Assembly: GCF_003063625.1 (NCBI RefSeq)
Contig: NZ_CP026604.1
Span: forward strand, 682,001-746,000
From: Saccharobesus litoralis
GTDB taxonomy: Bacteria; Pseudomonadota; Gammaproteobacteria; Enterobacterales; Alteromonadaceae
DNA: 64,000 bases
Direction: 5' to 3'
Shown here: piece by piece, positions 9,263 to 17,408 of the stretch
How the letters are laid out: every line of letters begins with the position of its first letter
How positions within the stretch are numbered: the first letter of the stretch is position 1
Translations under genes and position numbers: made by a program
The notes under the pieces: generated by a model
Databases searched by the model: none
Seen by the model: only the letters and a program-made list of their open reading frames with translations
Told to the model about the DNA's origin: nothing

Positions 9263-10381
9263 ATGTCAAACAAGATACATAAAATCGGCATCATAGGTGC
9301 GGGCATGATCGCGCAATTTCATGCTGAAGCAATAAAAGCCATGCCAAACGCTGAGCTAGTCGCCGTTTATAACCGTAACCTAGAAAAAGCAACGGCGTTT
9401 GCTGAACAGCATCAATGCCAAGCGTACAATGATCTTGATACTTTTTTAGCCAATGACGACATGCAAGTAGTGACGATTTGCACACCAAGTGGCGCGCACT
9501 TAGATCCTGGTTTAGCTGCAGCCAAAGCCGGTAAACACATTATTGTTGAAAAGCCGATTGAAGTCACCACAGATAAAACAGATGCATTGATCCAAGCCTG
9601 TAACGATCAAGGTGTGCAACTGATAGGGATTTTACCCCGCCGTTTTAATCAATCAACCCAAATTTTAAAAGACGCGGTTGATAATGGCCGCTTTGGGCAG
9701 ATCACCTTAGCCGAAGCATCAATTAAATGGTTCCGCACTCAAGAATATTACGATAGCGGTGCTTGGCGAGGTACTTGGGCACTAGACGGTGGCGGCGCGT
9801 TAATGAATCAGTCTATCCACACGGTTGATTTGTTATTACACGTCATGGGCAATGTCACACGGGTGTGTGCTTTTGCTGGGCTTGAAGGCCACAAAGATAT
9901 AGAAGTCGAAGATGTCCTAGTCGCCATATTGCAATTTGAAAATGGTGCGCGTGGCGTGATCCAAGCCTCTACAACTTGTTACTCTGAAACCGGTCATCCG
10001 GCTCAGGTACAAATTTGTGGTATGCAAGGCTCGGCCTTTATGGTCGACGACAAATTCTCAGTTTGGGACTTCCAAGACAAACAAGACAACGATGGCGAAA
10101 TATTAAAAACCTATGGGGTTAACGCCTCAGCCAAAGGTGCCGGTGCAGCAGATCCTAAAGCGATTGACTTCTCGTGGCATCAACGCAACTTTGAAGAAGC
10201 ATTAGCCGCCATCGATGAAAACCGCCCTTCAATTGTTGATGGCCAAGAAGGCCGCAAGGCAATCGAGTTAATTGGTGCGATTTATCAATCCGCAGCGAAT
10301 GGTGGACAACCGGTAAGCTTACCTTTGCAAAGCTGGCCGCAAGCCGAACAACTAACCCAAGCCTTTACTGGCAAGTCTTAA
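9263..10381 (+). CDS. Gfo/Idh/MocA-family NAD(P)-dependent oxidoreductase
   Basis: A 372-residue cytoplasmic dehydrogenase acting on a sugar, cyclitol or glycoside. The N-terminal Rossmann domain starts with GIIGAGMIAQFH (about residues 9-20). The conserved E96-K97-P98 is present, with Lys the usual catalytic and cofactor-side residue. The C-terminal substrate domain includes GGGALMNQSIHTVDLL with the catalytic His region. In 3-keto-glycoside pathways such enzymes oxidise or reduce C3 of the sugar ring. It begins 4 bases after the transporter stop, so the two are translationally close. The exact substrate is unknown. Confidence 0.9.
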   Translation: MSNKIHKIGIIGAGMIAQFHAEAIKAMPNAELVAVYNRNLEKATAFAEQHQCQAYNDLDTFLANDDMQVVTICTPSGAHLDPGLAAAKAGKHIIVEKPIEVTTDKTDALIQACNDQGVQLIGILPRRFNQSTQILKDAVDNGRFGQITLAEASIKWFRTQEYYDSGAWRGTWALDGGGALMNQSIHTVDLLLHVMGNVTRVCAFAGLEGHKDIEVEDVLVAILQFENGARGVIQASTTCYSETGHPAQVQICGMQGSAFMVDDKFSVWDFQDKQDNDGEILKTYGVNASAKGAGAADPKAIDFSWHQRNFEEALAAIDENRPSIVDGQEGRKAIELIGAIYQSAANGGQPVSLPLQSWPQAEQLTQAFTGKS

Positions 10382-10399
10382 CGTTTACAGGAACTCGCA

Positions 10400-11284
10400 A
10401 TGTATTTAACCGGATTTGCTGACGAAGCCTCGCAAGATCTCGATTTACAAATCAAAGCCACCAAAGCATTAGGCTGGAACGCTATCGAATCGCGTAATAT
10501 TAATGGCAAGAACATTCATGATTTAACAGAAGAAGACTTCGAAATTGCCGTAGGCAAATTAGAATCTGCTGGGGTACATATCAACTGTTTTGGTTCGGCG
10601 ATTGCCAATTGGGCAAAGAGTGTTAACGATCCATTTGATATCACGCTGGCCGAAGTCGAACGTGCAATACCGCGCATGAAGCGTTTAGGCACCAAACTGA
10701 TCCGCATAATGAGTTATCAACGCTGTGAAGGGCAAGAACAATTTGCCCAAGAACGTTTTGCGCGCTTACGCGAAATTGTTAGCCTGTTTCACGCGCATGA
10801 CCTAACACCTGTGCATGAAAACTGTATGAATTATGGTGGCATGAGCTGGCAACACAGTTTGGAACTTATCGACAATGTGCCTGGCTTAAAGCTTATTTAT
10901 GACACTGGCAATAGCCCTTTCATGAAAGATTACGCCAAAGGCGGTGATGTATGGCAAGACGGCTGGGAGTTTTATAACCAAGTTAAACCACACGTCGCTT
11001 ATATTCATATTAAAGACACGTTAAACCCTAAACCAGGTGAAAAAGAAACTTACACCATGCCGGGTGAAGGCCAAGGTTATGTCAAAGAAATTCTGGCAGA
11101 CCTACAAGCCAGTGGTTATGACGGAGGGATCTCCATTGAGCCACATTTAGCGGCTATTTTTCATGATCCAGCAGCACTCAATACGCCAAACGATAAAAGC
11201 TATGACTTATATGTCGAGTATGGCCAAAAACTCATGAAAATATTAGCCGATATGGGTTATCAGCATAGTCTTTACCGTAGATGA
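10400..11284 (+). CDS. Sugar phosphate isomerase/epimerase-like TIM barrel
   Basis: A 294-residue xylose-isomerase-like TIM-barrel protein (AP-endonuclease-2 superfamily), probably cytoplasmic because no signal peptide is seen. Likely metal ligands are the Glu in VHENC, the Asp in YDTGN, the His in Y-I-H-I-K-D and the Glu in SIEPHL. Relatives isomerise or epimerise sugars, or act on keto-sugars, in clusters with Gfo/Idh/MocA and DUF1080 proteins, as here. It is the fourth gene of the operon, 18 bases after the oxidoreductase. The next gene is separated by a 231-base spacer filled with palindromic repeats. Confidence 0.85.
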   Translation: MYLTGFADEASQDLDLQIKATKALGWNAIESRNINGKNIHDLTEEDFEIAVGKLESAGVHINCFGSAIANWAKSVNDPFDITLAEVERAIPRMKRLGTKLIRIMSYQRCEGQEQFAQERFARLREIVSLFHAHDLTPVHENCMNYGGMSWQHSLELIDNVPGLKLIYDTGNSPFMKDYAKGGDVWQDGWEFYNQVKPHVAYIHIKDTLNPKPGEKETYTMPGEGQGYVKEILADLQASGYDGGISIEPHLAAIFHDPAALNTPNDKSYDLYVEYGQKLMKILADMGYQHSLYRR

Positions 11285-11306
11285 GACTTTAGTCTTACTT
11301 TTTTGG

Positions 11307-11490
11307 GTGGGTAAATTTACATACTTTGTAAGCATAAATGCTCACCTACAAGGGTGGGTAAATTTACATGCTTTATAAGCATAAATGCTCACCTACAAGG
11401 GTGAAGTGATTTATAGGCTTCAGAAGTATAAATACTCGCCAATTTAGATAAATTATTTTGCAAGCTCAGCAAGCATAAATGCTCGCCCAC
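11307..11490. repeat. AGCATAAATGCT palindromic repeat cluster 1
   Basis: Two 47-base direct repeats (about 11307-11353 and 11354-11400), each containing AGCATAAATGCT (11331-11342 and 11378-11389), are followed by a diverged copy AGTATAAATACT (11425-11436) and another at 11472-11483. The short palindrome is usually followed by C-G/A-CC-TACAA. Related clusters are at 24194-24338 and 59192-59399. The element looks REP-like and separates the epimerase gene from the dehydrogenase gene. Confidence 0.75.
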
Positions 11491-11515
11491 AAAAGCGAAA
11501 AAAAAGAAACACAAT

Positions 11516-14005
11516 ATGATGAAAGCAATGAATTTAGGATTAACACTGGCAATTGCCACCACTGTGACTATCACAGGTTGTCAATTATTCCCGCAGAGTC
11601 AATCTTCAGCCGATCAAGTTACCGTAGTCGTAACCGCTCCGCCTCGTGCTGCGACACCCGTTGTGCCCACGCCTAAAATTGACGAAACCACGCACAAAAA
11701 TAAAGGGGATCGCAAGGGTCATAATATGACAGATAAGATCCCAAAAAGTGAAGTTCCCCCCTCGCCTATTCTTAACGTTGAGCAAGCATTAAATTCCATT
11801 CAAGTACAAGACGGGTTTGCTGTCGAAAATGTGGTTGCCGAACCTTACATCTTTAATCCTGTTTCATTAACCTTCGATGCTAATGGCCGCATGTGGGTTT
11901 GTGAAATGACACGCTACATGCCAGATACATTTGGTACAGGCGAAAACATCCCTGAAGGCAACATAGCCATACTAGAAGATAGAGATGGCGACGGTAAAGT
12001 TGATAAACGCACGGTTTTCTTAAATGACGTTATCTTGCCACGAACTATTACCCTAGTGAAAGGCGGCATTTTGTATGCCGATCACACTCAATTATTCTTC
12101 ACCGAAGTGCTAGAAAAAGACGGCAACTTAGTACCAGGAAAACGCGAGGTCGTCGACCCAACCTATGCTAAAGGCGGCAGTTTAGAGCATAAAACCAACA
12201 CCATGTTTTATGGTATGGACAATTGGTACTACAACGCCAAAAGCAATAAAAAATATCAAACCATCGCACTCGATGCTGAAGTGCCAAGAGGCGCTAAAGA
12301 AATATACCGAAACCAATATTGGAAACTTGTGCGCGGCATTTCGGATTACCGTGGTCAATGGGGCGTTACCATGGATGACTATGGACGTTTATACCACAAT
12401 GGCAACAGTTCACCTGCGCAAGGCGAATATTTGTTGCCGGGTTCATTGCTACAAAACCCTGAATTCTGGGCCAAAATGGGCGCTAACTTTATAGGTAATG
12501 GCGATATTTATTCAATCCGTATGAATACCGGGATCAACCGTGGTTACATCGAAGATATGCTGCATCAAACAGGCCCTAATCGCGGTAAGTTAAAACGTTT
12601 TACCGCCGCCAGTGGCAGTGTAATTTACCGAGGCGACAACTTCCCAGATAAATTCTACGGCATGGCCATTACACCAGCACCTGCTGCCAACCTAATTAGC
12701 GCCCGTCATGTTATTGAAAAAGAGGGTGAACTAACAGGTGAAAACGTTTATCCAAACGCAGAAATTCTTGCCTCGACCGATGAGCGATTCCGTCCGGTAA
12801 ACCTTTATACAGCGCCCGATGGTTCATTGTACATAGTTGATATGTACCACGGAATTTTGCAGCATAAAGAATTTTTAACTACCTACTTAAGTGAGCAAAT
12901 TAAAGCGCGTAACCTCGACCAAGGCAATAACACCATGGGTCGAATTTATCGCTTACGCTGGGCAGAAAAAGCGCTGGGGGCACAACCTCAGTTAGCTAAT
13001 TTAAGCCCTAGTGAGTTAGTGCCATTTTTGAGCCATGCTAATGGTTGGTGGCGCGACACGGCCCGCCGATTAATTATAGAGCACGCAATACACAACGAAG
13101 TCACCACTGCGGCAGCTAAAATTCAAGCATTAATAGTAAACAGCGATGACGAAAAAACGATAATTAATGCGCTTTGGACTTTACACGGTATTGATGTGGT
13201 AAACTTAGCCACGCTGCAACCCTTACTAATCAGTGGTAGTCAACAAGTCAAAGTGGCTGCGATTGCCGTCAGTAATAAACTTGATGTATCTGAACACCAA
13301 GCATTTGCTAAACATCTATTCGCCTTAGCCGATTCTGACTACCGCGTAGGGTTACAAGTCGCTTTAAATGCGGGCAGTATTCAATCTCCATTAGCCTTAC
13401 AAGCATCGAAAAAAGTGCTAGATACCTATATAGGCAAACCTTTTGTTAGAGAAGCTGTCATGAGTGGTGCCGGCTTGCGTAGTAAGGAACTAGTCGCCTT
13501 GTTAGGTCAATACCCAGACAACGACATGATGTATATCGTCAATAACCTAGGTAAAAAACCAGCTGATAGAACCAATCGTGCGCAACTATCATCCCAAGGC
13601 AAAGCCTTATACGATTTAGGTAAACAACACTTCAACGGCGCCGGTGCGTGTTTTGGTTGCCATGGGGCCGATGGCGATGGCATTAAAGGCATGGGACCAA
13701 CGTTTTGGGATAGCGAATGGGTTGTTAAAGATAAAGAAATACTCGCTAAAGTCATGCTACATGGTTTATCTGGCCCGATTAAAATGAAATGGCAAACTTG
13801 GAATACCTCCATGGTGATGCCTGGAATGGCAAATAACCCAAGTATGACAGATAAAGATTTAGCCGCGATTGCCACGTATATCCGCAATAGCTGGGGTAAT
13901 GCGGCTGATACCGGTAGTGAAGTTAAGCCAGAGTTTTTTAGCCAAGTTAGGAAAAAAACCGCTGGCCAATCCGTACCTTATACACAAAAAGATTTTAAAT
14001 TTTAA
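11516..14005 (+). CDS. PVC-type dehydrogenase with HEAT-like and CxxCH cytochrome c domains
   Basis: An 829-residue lipoprotein (lipobox I-T-G-C near residue 22). Residues about 85-480 form a beta-propeller dehydrogenase-like domain of the type called membrane-bound dehydrogenase in Planctomycetes and Verrucomicrobia (TIGR02604-like). Residues about 490-680 are helical, HEAT-like. The C-terminus is a cytochrome c domain with C712-F-G-C715-H716 and a likely Met ligand in V-M-P-G-M. It could oxidise a sugar in the periplasm and pass electrons to the respiratory chain; the cofactor is not evident from sequence. The family is rare in gammaproteobacteria, which suggests transfer. It lies between the epimerase and uxaC. 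Confidence 0.8.
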   Translation: MMKAMNLGLTLAIATTVTITGCQLFPQSQSSADQVTVVVTAPPRAATPVVPTPKIDETTHKNKGDRKGHNMTDKIPKSEVPPSPILNVEQALNSIQVQDGFAVENVVAEPYIFNPVSLTFDANGRMWVCEMTRYMPDTFGTGENIPEGNIAILEDRDGDGKVDKRTVFLNDVILPRTITLVKGGILYADHTQLFFTEVLEKDGNLVPGKREVVDPTYAKGGSLEHKTNTMFYGMDNWYYNAKSNKKYQTIALDAEVPRGAKEIYRNQYWKLVRGISDYRGQWGVTMDDYGRLYHNGNSSPAQGEYLLPGSLLQNPEFWAKMGANFIGNGDIYSIRMNTGINRGYIEDMLHQTGPNRGKLKRFTAASGSVIYRGDNFPDKFYGMAITPAPAANLISARHVIEKEGELTGENVYPNAEILASTDERFRPVNLYTAPDGSLYIVDMYHGILQHKEFLTTYLSEQIKARNLDQGNNTMGRIYRLRWAEKALGAQPQLANLSPSELVPFLSHANGWWRDTARRLIIEHAIHNEVTTAAAKIQALIVNSDDEKTIINALWTLHGIDVVNLATLQPLLISGSQQVKVAAIAVSNKLDVSEHQAFAKHLFALADSDYRVGLQVALNAGSIQSPLALQASKKVLDTYIGKPFVREAVMSGAGLRSKELVALLGQYPDNDMMYIVNNLGKKPADRTNRAQLSSQGKALYDLGKQHFNGAGACFGCHGADGDGIKGMGPTFWDSEWVVKDKEILAKVMLHGLSGPIKMKWQTWNTSMVMPGMANNPSMTDKDLAAIATYIRNSWGNAADTGSEVKPEFFSQVRKKTAGQSVPYTQKDFKF

Positions 14006-14103
14006 ATTTTAAATCAATCATTCAAGGTCGGGCCTAACGTCCGACCAAGACCCATAACAACAATAATAACCACAACACACAACAACCCATAGAGAGCTTC
14101 AAC

Positions 14104-15519
14104 ATGAAACCGTTTTTAGCCGATAACTTTTTACTTAACTCTCCTGTTGCCGAGCAATTGTATTCTGACTACGCCGCCAAGCAGCCTATCTACGATTATC
14201 ACAGTCACTTAAACCCAGCTGAAATTGCTCTGGATATGCGCTTTGATAATATTGCGCAAATTTGGTTACAAGGTGATCACTATAAATGGCGAGCGATGCG
14301 TGCAGCTGGCGTCGACGAAAATAAAATTACCGGCACCGCCAGTGATAAGGAAAAGTACCTAGCTTGGGCTAAAACCGTGCCTTTGTGTATCGGCAACCCA
14401 AGTTACCACTGGACACACATGGAACTAAAACGACCTTTTGGTATTGAAGGTGCATTATTTGGCCCAGAAACAGCAGAACAAATTTGGCAGCAAACCAGTG
14501 ACATGTTAAGTCAGCCTGAATTTAGTGCGCGCGGTATTCTTAAACAAATGAATGTAAAATATATCGGCACGACAGATGATCCTTTATCGTCATTAAGCCA
14601 TCATCAAACGATGCTGGACGATGCCAATTTTGATATATCGATCACCCCGAGCTGGCGTCCAGATAAAGCGTTTAAAATCGAATTACCTGATTTTGCCGAT
14701 TATATGCAACAGTTAGGCGAAAAAACCGATATCGAAATCCACCGTTTTAGTGATTTACTAGCCGCATTAACTCAGCGCATCGAACATTTTGAAGCCCATC
14801 AATGTCGTACAGCCGATCATGGTATTGAAAATATGCGCTTTGCTGAAGTGCCAAGCGAAGCGATACTCGACAGCATTTTACAAAAACGCCTTGCTGGTGA
14901 AACCTTATCTGAGCTTGAAACCGACCAATTTTTTACCGCCGTCAACGTTTGGCTAGCCGAGCAATATTGTCGCTTGGGTTGGGTATTGCAAATGCACATA
15001 GGCCCGCAACGCAATAATAGCTCGCGAGTATTTGCCAAATTTGGTGCGGATGCGGGTTGTGACTCAATGAGTGATAAACCGTTTTCTGCACCACTTGGCC
15101 GATTACTCGACACCATGGATATCAACAACACCTTGCCAAAAACCATACTATACGCAATTAATCCTGCCGCTAACGAAATGCTCGCCACTATGGTGGGTAA
15201 CTTTAACGACGGTAGTGTCGCGGGTAAAGTGCAATTTGGTTCAGCTTGGTGGTTTAACGACCAAAAGGACGGCATGCAGCGACAACTAGAGCAAGTGGCG
15301 CAACTTGGCTTGCTTAGCCAATTTGTCGGTATGTTAACTGACTCTCGTAGCCTGTTGTCTTTTACTCGCCACGAGTATTTCCGCCGCATTTTGTGTAACA
15401 AATTAGGTGATTGGGTTATGGATGGCGAAGCCCCCCATGACATTGAATTGTTGGGCAATATGGTAAACAACATTTGCTATAACAATTCAAAACAATTTTT
15501 CGCTAAACCCCACGAATAA
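14104..15519 (+). CDS. uxaC: Glucuronate isomerase (uronate isomerase)
   Basis: Interconverts D-glucuronate and D-fructuronate, and galacturonate and tagaturonate (EC 5.3.1.12), the first cytoplasmic step of free-uronate catabolism. At 471 residues it matches E. coli UxaC. The N-terminal F-L-A-D-N-F-L-L and the Y-D-Y-H-S-H-L metal motif of the amidohydrolase-like barrel are clear, as are the [11 protein letters not shown] and TDSRS stretches. The start ATG is preceded by a purine-rich AGAGAG. It shares orientation with the keto-glycoside-type block and, with uxuA on the other arm, links that block to the Ashwell pathway. Confidence 0.96.
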   Translation: MKPFLADNFLLNSPVAEQLYSDYAAKQPIYDYHSHLNPAEIALDMRFDNIAQIWLQGDHYKWRAMRAAGVDENKITGTASDKEKYLAWAKTVPLCIGNPSYHWTHMELKRPFGIEGALFGPETAEQIWQQTSDMLSQPEFSARGILKQMNVKYIGTTDDPLSSLSHHQTMLDDANFDISITPSWRPDKAFKIELPDFADYMQQLGEKTDIEIHRFSDLLAALTQRIEHFEAHQCRTADHGIENMRFAEVPSEAILDSILQKRLAGETLSELETDQFFTAVNVWLAEQYCRLGWVLQMHIGPQRNNSSRVFAKFGADAGCDSMSDKPFSAPLGRLLDTMDINNTLPKTILYAINPAANEMLATMVGNFNDGSVAGKVQFGSAWWFNDQKDGMQRQLEQVAQLGLLSQFVGMLTDSRSLLSFTRHEYFRRILCNKLGDWVMDGEAPHDIELLGNMVNNICYNNSKQFFAKPHE

Positions 15520-15537
15520 CCTAATTAAACCAATAAG

Positions 15538-15570
15538 ACGCTTGAGCTTACGCCAAGCTTAAGCGTTGTT
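15538..15570 (+). terminator. Intrinsic terminator after uxaC
   Basis: ACGCTTGAGCTT (15538-15549) pairs over 12 positions, with one G-U, with AAGCTTAAGCGT (15555-15566), followed by TGTTTAA. It lies 19 bases after the uxaC stop and fits the end of the rightward uronate operon. Confidence 0.75.
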
Positions 15571-15621
15571 TAAATCAACAAAAGCCAATACCTTGAACAA
15601 GATCAACCTTGGTAAACTACG

Positions 15622-15909
15622 ATGAATTCACTACACACGCCGCACCAAGACAACACAGACTCAATAACACCCATCACAACGATGCGCGATTTTAACGCTA
15701 ATCGCTTAACGCCAATATCAGAATTTGATGCTCAGCAAGTGCGTACATTACGAGAAGGGTTAGGCTTGTCACAAGCTGTATTTGCCGAGTATTTAAATGT
15801 CAGTACTAAGCTCATACAAAAGTGGGAACAAGGGTTAAGTAGCCCGCGCGGTGCAGCGGTGAAATTGTTATCCATGGCAAAAAAGAAAGGCTTGAAAGCC
15901 ATAAAATAG
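15622..15909 (+). CDS. XRE/HigA-type helix-turn-helix protein, orphan antitoxin-like
   Basis: A 95-residue DNA-binding protein. Residues about 38-90 form an HTH of the NadS/HigA type: V-R-T-L-R-E-G-L-G-L-S-Q, F-A-E-Y-L-N-V-S and I-Q-K-W-E-Q-G. Such proteins are normally antitoxins encoded next to a RelE/HigB toxin, yet no toxin gene is seen on either side. It may be a remnant or a solitary regulator. The frame stays open for 61 codons past its TAG stop. The start could also be the ATG at 15682, which would shorten a poorly conserved N-terminus. Confidence 0.75.
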   Translation: MNSLHTPHQDNTDSITPITTMRDFNANRLTPISEFDAQQVRTLREGLGLSQAVFAEYLNVSTKLIQKWEQGLSSPRGAAVKLLSMAKKKGLKAIK

Positions 15910-16095
15910 CAAGATAAAAAATTTAATAGGGTCAATTCTACATCTGCAAGCCTTGCGGTTGGAACTGTCTGGAAAACTTCCCCAGTACCCAAAGCTAAAG
16001 AACGTATATTGAGAATTATTAAACTCTACCGCAGGGATTTAATACTTGAAGCTTATGATGAGATCATGGAGCTACAAGCAAAGAAAAACGCTTAG
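15910..16095 (+). pseudogene. In-frame extension after the XRE stop codon
   Basis: Immediately after the TAG at 15907-15909 the same frame continues for 61 sense codons to a TAG at 16093-16095. The translation has a plausible helical end (L-Y-R-R-D-L-I-L-E-A-Y-D-E-I-M-E-L). No ATG and no ribosome site is present. The simplest reading is a longer ancestral protein cut by a nonsense mutation, or a chance open frame. I do not recognise the peptide. Confidence 0.3.
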
Positions 16096-16111
16096 ACTGA
16101 TCATCTAAGCG
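16082..16111 (-). terminator. Intrinsic terminator, leftward
   Basis: CGCTTAGA (16089-16096) pairs with TCTAAGCG (16104-16111) around a 7-base loop. Read leftward it is followed by a U-tract, the complement of the A run at 16084-16088. It would end a leftward transcript coming from the 16265 side. Confidence 0.6.
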
Positions 16112-16244
16112 CTCCTCAAGTCGAATAGGTAGCCAAATAGTTTTGGCGACCGGATTGGCTACCTCATTCAAAGTAACTTCATAACCATATAGCTTCCACA
16201 AAACAAATATAGACCGTTTTAATATCTTCTTAAAACCATCAATT

Positions 16245-16264
16245 ATGGTACAAATTTGTACCAT
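16245..16264. promoter_or_regulatory. Perfect 20-base palindrome
   Basis: ATGGTACAAATTTGTACCAT is a perfect palindrome in AT-rich non-coding DNA. Its size and symmetry suit a dimeric repressor such as an XRE or RHH antitoxin. It lies at the 5' end of the leftward RHH-like remnant. A regulatory role is an inference. Confidence 0.4.
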
Positions 16265-16532
16265 ACCACTTAAAAACAGAATAAAAACCCAACTACTGAC
16301 TTGAAAAATAGAAATTATCTTTTTATTTTCATATAGTTAAGATAAATTCAAGAAAAAACAAAAAAAATAAAATAAAGCCTTCAATTTAAAACAGTAATCC
16401 GTAAAAAACTTATTAAATTGAGCATCTAAACTTACATACCTTCCTTAACGGTCATTTTTCAACTTTACATGATTAAAGGTATGTTCTAGCATAGATTTAA
16501 CGCTATAAATTGAATGTTTATTAAGCAGTTTT

Positions 16533-16630
16533 AGCGGAGGGGCTACAAAGTCGAGAGCCTGAGAAACTTAACGACTTTGCAGCATGTACATAGAATATAC
16601 GCTCTGAGTTTAACTCAGGGCTAGGAGTAT
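16533..16630 (+). promoter_or_regulatory. Structured leader of the 37-codon gene
   Basis: Two stable hairpins precede the small gene: GCTACAAAGTCG (16542-16553) with CGACTTTGCAGC (16572-16583), and GCTCTGAGTT (16601-16610) with AACTCAGGGC (16612-16621). The ribosome site TAGGAG follows directly (about 16622-16627). The arrangement suggests post-transcriptional control. It does not match a riboswitch class I can name. Confidence 0.5.
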
Positions 16631-16635
16631 TTTCA

Positions 16636-16749
16636 ATGAATAAGATTGAATTGTTCAATGAAGTGGCTCGACTTTTACTTAAGGCCAACTGGCTAAGTGA
16701 TGAAGAACGCTACAGCATCCTTTCCACCATTATGGATGGCGAAAGTTAA
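16636..16749 (+). CDS. 37-residue small protein of unknown function
   Basis: ATG at 16636 is preceded by TAGGAG at good spacing, and the frame ends at TAA 16747-16749, followed at once by an inverted repeat. The peptide begins MNKIELFNEVARLLLK and ends in IMDGES. It is predicted to be an amphipathic acidic helix, with no transmembrane segment and no signal peptide. The combination of structured leader, good ribosome site and terminator-like end argues that it is expressed. I do not recognise a family; an antitoxin-like or regulatory small protein is possible given the neighbourhood. Confidence 0.5.
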   Translation: MNKIELFNEVARLLLKANWLSDEERYSILSTIMDGES

Positions 16750-16760
16750 CGTTCCAACTT

Positions 16761-16786
16761 AGGCCGCTTTACCACAACTGCGGCCT
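16761..16786 (+). terminator. Inverted repeat after the 37-codon gene
   Basis: AGGCCGC (16761-16767) pairs with GCGGCCT (16780-16786) around a 12-base loop, 11 bases after the stop codon. The U-tract is poor, so termination may be partial. Confidence 0.5.
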
Positions 16787-16970
16787 TACACATCACTTTC
16801 ATTGATTGATGCCAAATAGTTGGCTTTAGCCTCGCTTTGTAGATTTTGCATCATTCGTTTATCATATGGCATTATTTCGGATATAGTTGACTCAGCTCAT
16901 TCAACGTTCAAAAGCGATGAGTCGTATATCAAATTGTTACAGTTTGGCACACGAAATAAAAGGTAGAACG

Positions 16971-17216
16971 ATGAAAGTAATAAAGGTGGTTTCAATATAT
17001 CTATTCGGTTCTTTGGTGAAGCTTAACAAAATTCCCAGTGACATAGATATTGCTGTTATCAGTAAAAATATATTTAAACTAGCCACACATCTAAAAACTA
17101 TTTTTGAGAAACTAAAAATACCATTTAGTATAAAGTTAGATGCCTACAACGCCCCTCTACTGTACTCAAATATAAAATCTAGTTGCACTACACCTTGGCT
17201 TGATATGCAGCCATAG
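16971..17216 (+). CDS. Minimal nucleotidyltransferase-domain protein, MNT antitoxin-like
   Basis: An 81-residue protein if it starts at ATG 16971, which has AGGTAGA just upstream; a longer frame from 16887 lacks a good site. The N-terminus carries the nucleotidyltransferase signature, L-F-G-S followed by S-D-I-D-I, that is, the G-S...D-x-D motif of the DNA polymerase beta superfamily. Proteins this small are usually the MNT antitoxin of MNT-HEPN modules, where they AMPylate the HEPN toxin. No HEPN gene is visible nearby, so this one is orphaned or decayed. The C-terminus is shorter than in typical MNT proteins. Confidence 0.6.
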   Translation: MKVIKVVSIYLFGSLVKLNKIPSDIDIAVISKNIFKLATHLKTIFEKLKIPFSIKLDAYNAPLLYSNIKSSCTTPWLDMQP

Positions 17217-17408
17217 ATAAAGTAACAGTAGATTAAATAATATCTACCAAGTCAATTCTTTGGTCACAAGTATATGTAAATTTGCTCAGTCGAGCTGAAA
17301 CATGAAAGAGTTCTGATTTAAAGTAACAAGGCACCCCTTAGATGCAAAACCCAGCCTTATTGTATTTTAGACTTCATGACTTACTGATAAAAATAGGGAA
17401 CAACTATC

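Larger units (their letters stand above)
16064..16264 (-). pseudogene. Possible remnant of a ribbon-helix-helix antitoxin
   Basis: A 66-codon frame whose second half (A-K-T-I-W-L-P-I-R-L-E-E-R-L-D-D-Q-S-K-R) resembles the N-terminal part of RelB/ParD-type ribbon-helix-helix proteins, which usually continue with a second helix. Here the frame ends shortly after, inside an intrinsic terminator hairpin, so the protein would be truncated. The upstream half is not recognisable. It begins in a perfect 20-base palindrome that could be an operator. Confidence 0.3.

Noticed and set aside
11307-11490. CRISPR array
   Set aside because: The repeats are few, adjoining, palindromic and lack unique spacers or cas genes.
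13507-13887. 126-codon minus-strand frame inside the dehydrogenase-cytochrome gene
   Set aside because: Antisense shadow; the plus strand encodes the CxxCH domain there.
14026-14046. GGTCGG/CCGACC hairpin before uxaC
   Set aside because: Short stem without T run; not enough to call a terminator.
14817-15473. 218-codon minus-strand frame inside uxaC
   Set aside because: Antisense shadow of a highly conserved gene; no ribosome site or motif.
16533-16625. TPP or other known riboswitch before the small gene
   Set aside because: CTGAGA-like words occur but the conserved core and downstream thiamine genes are missing.
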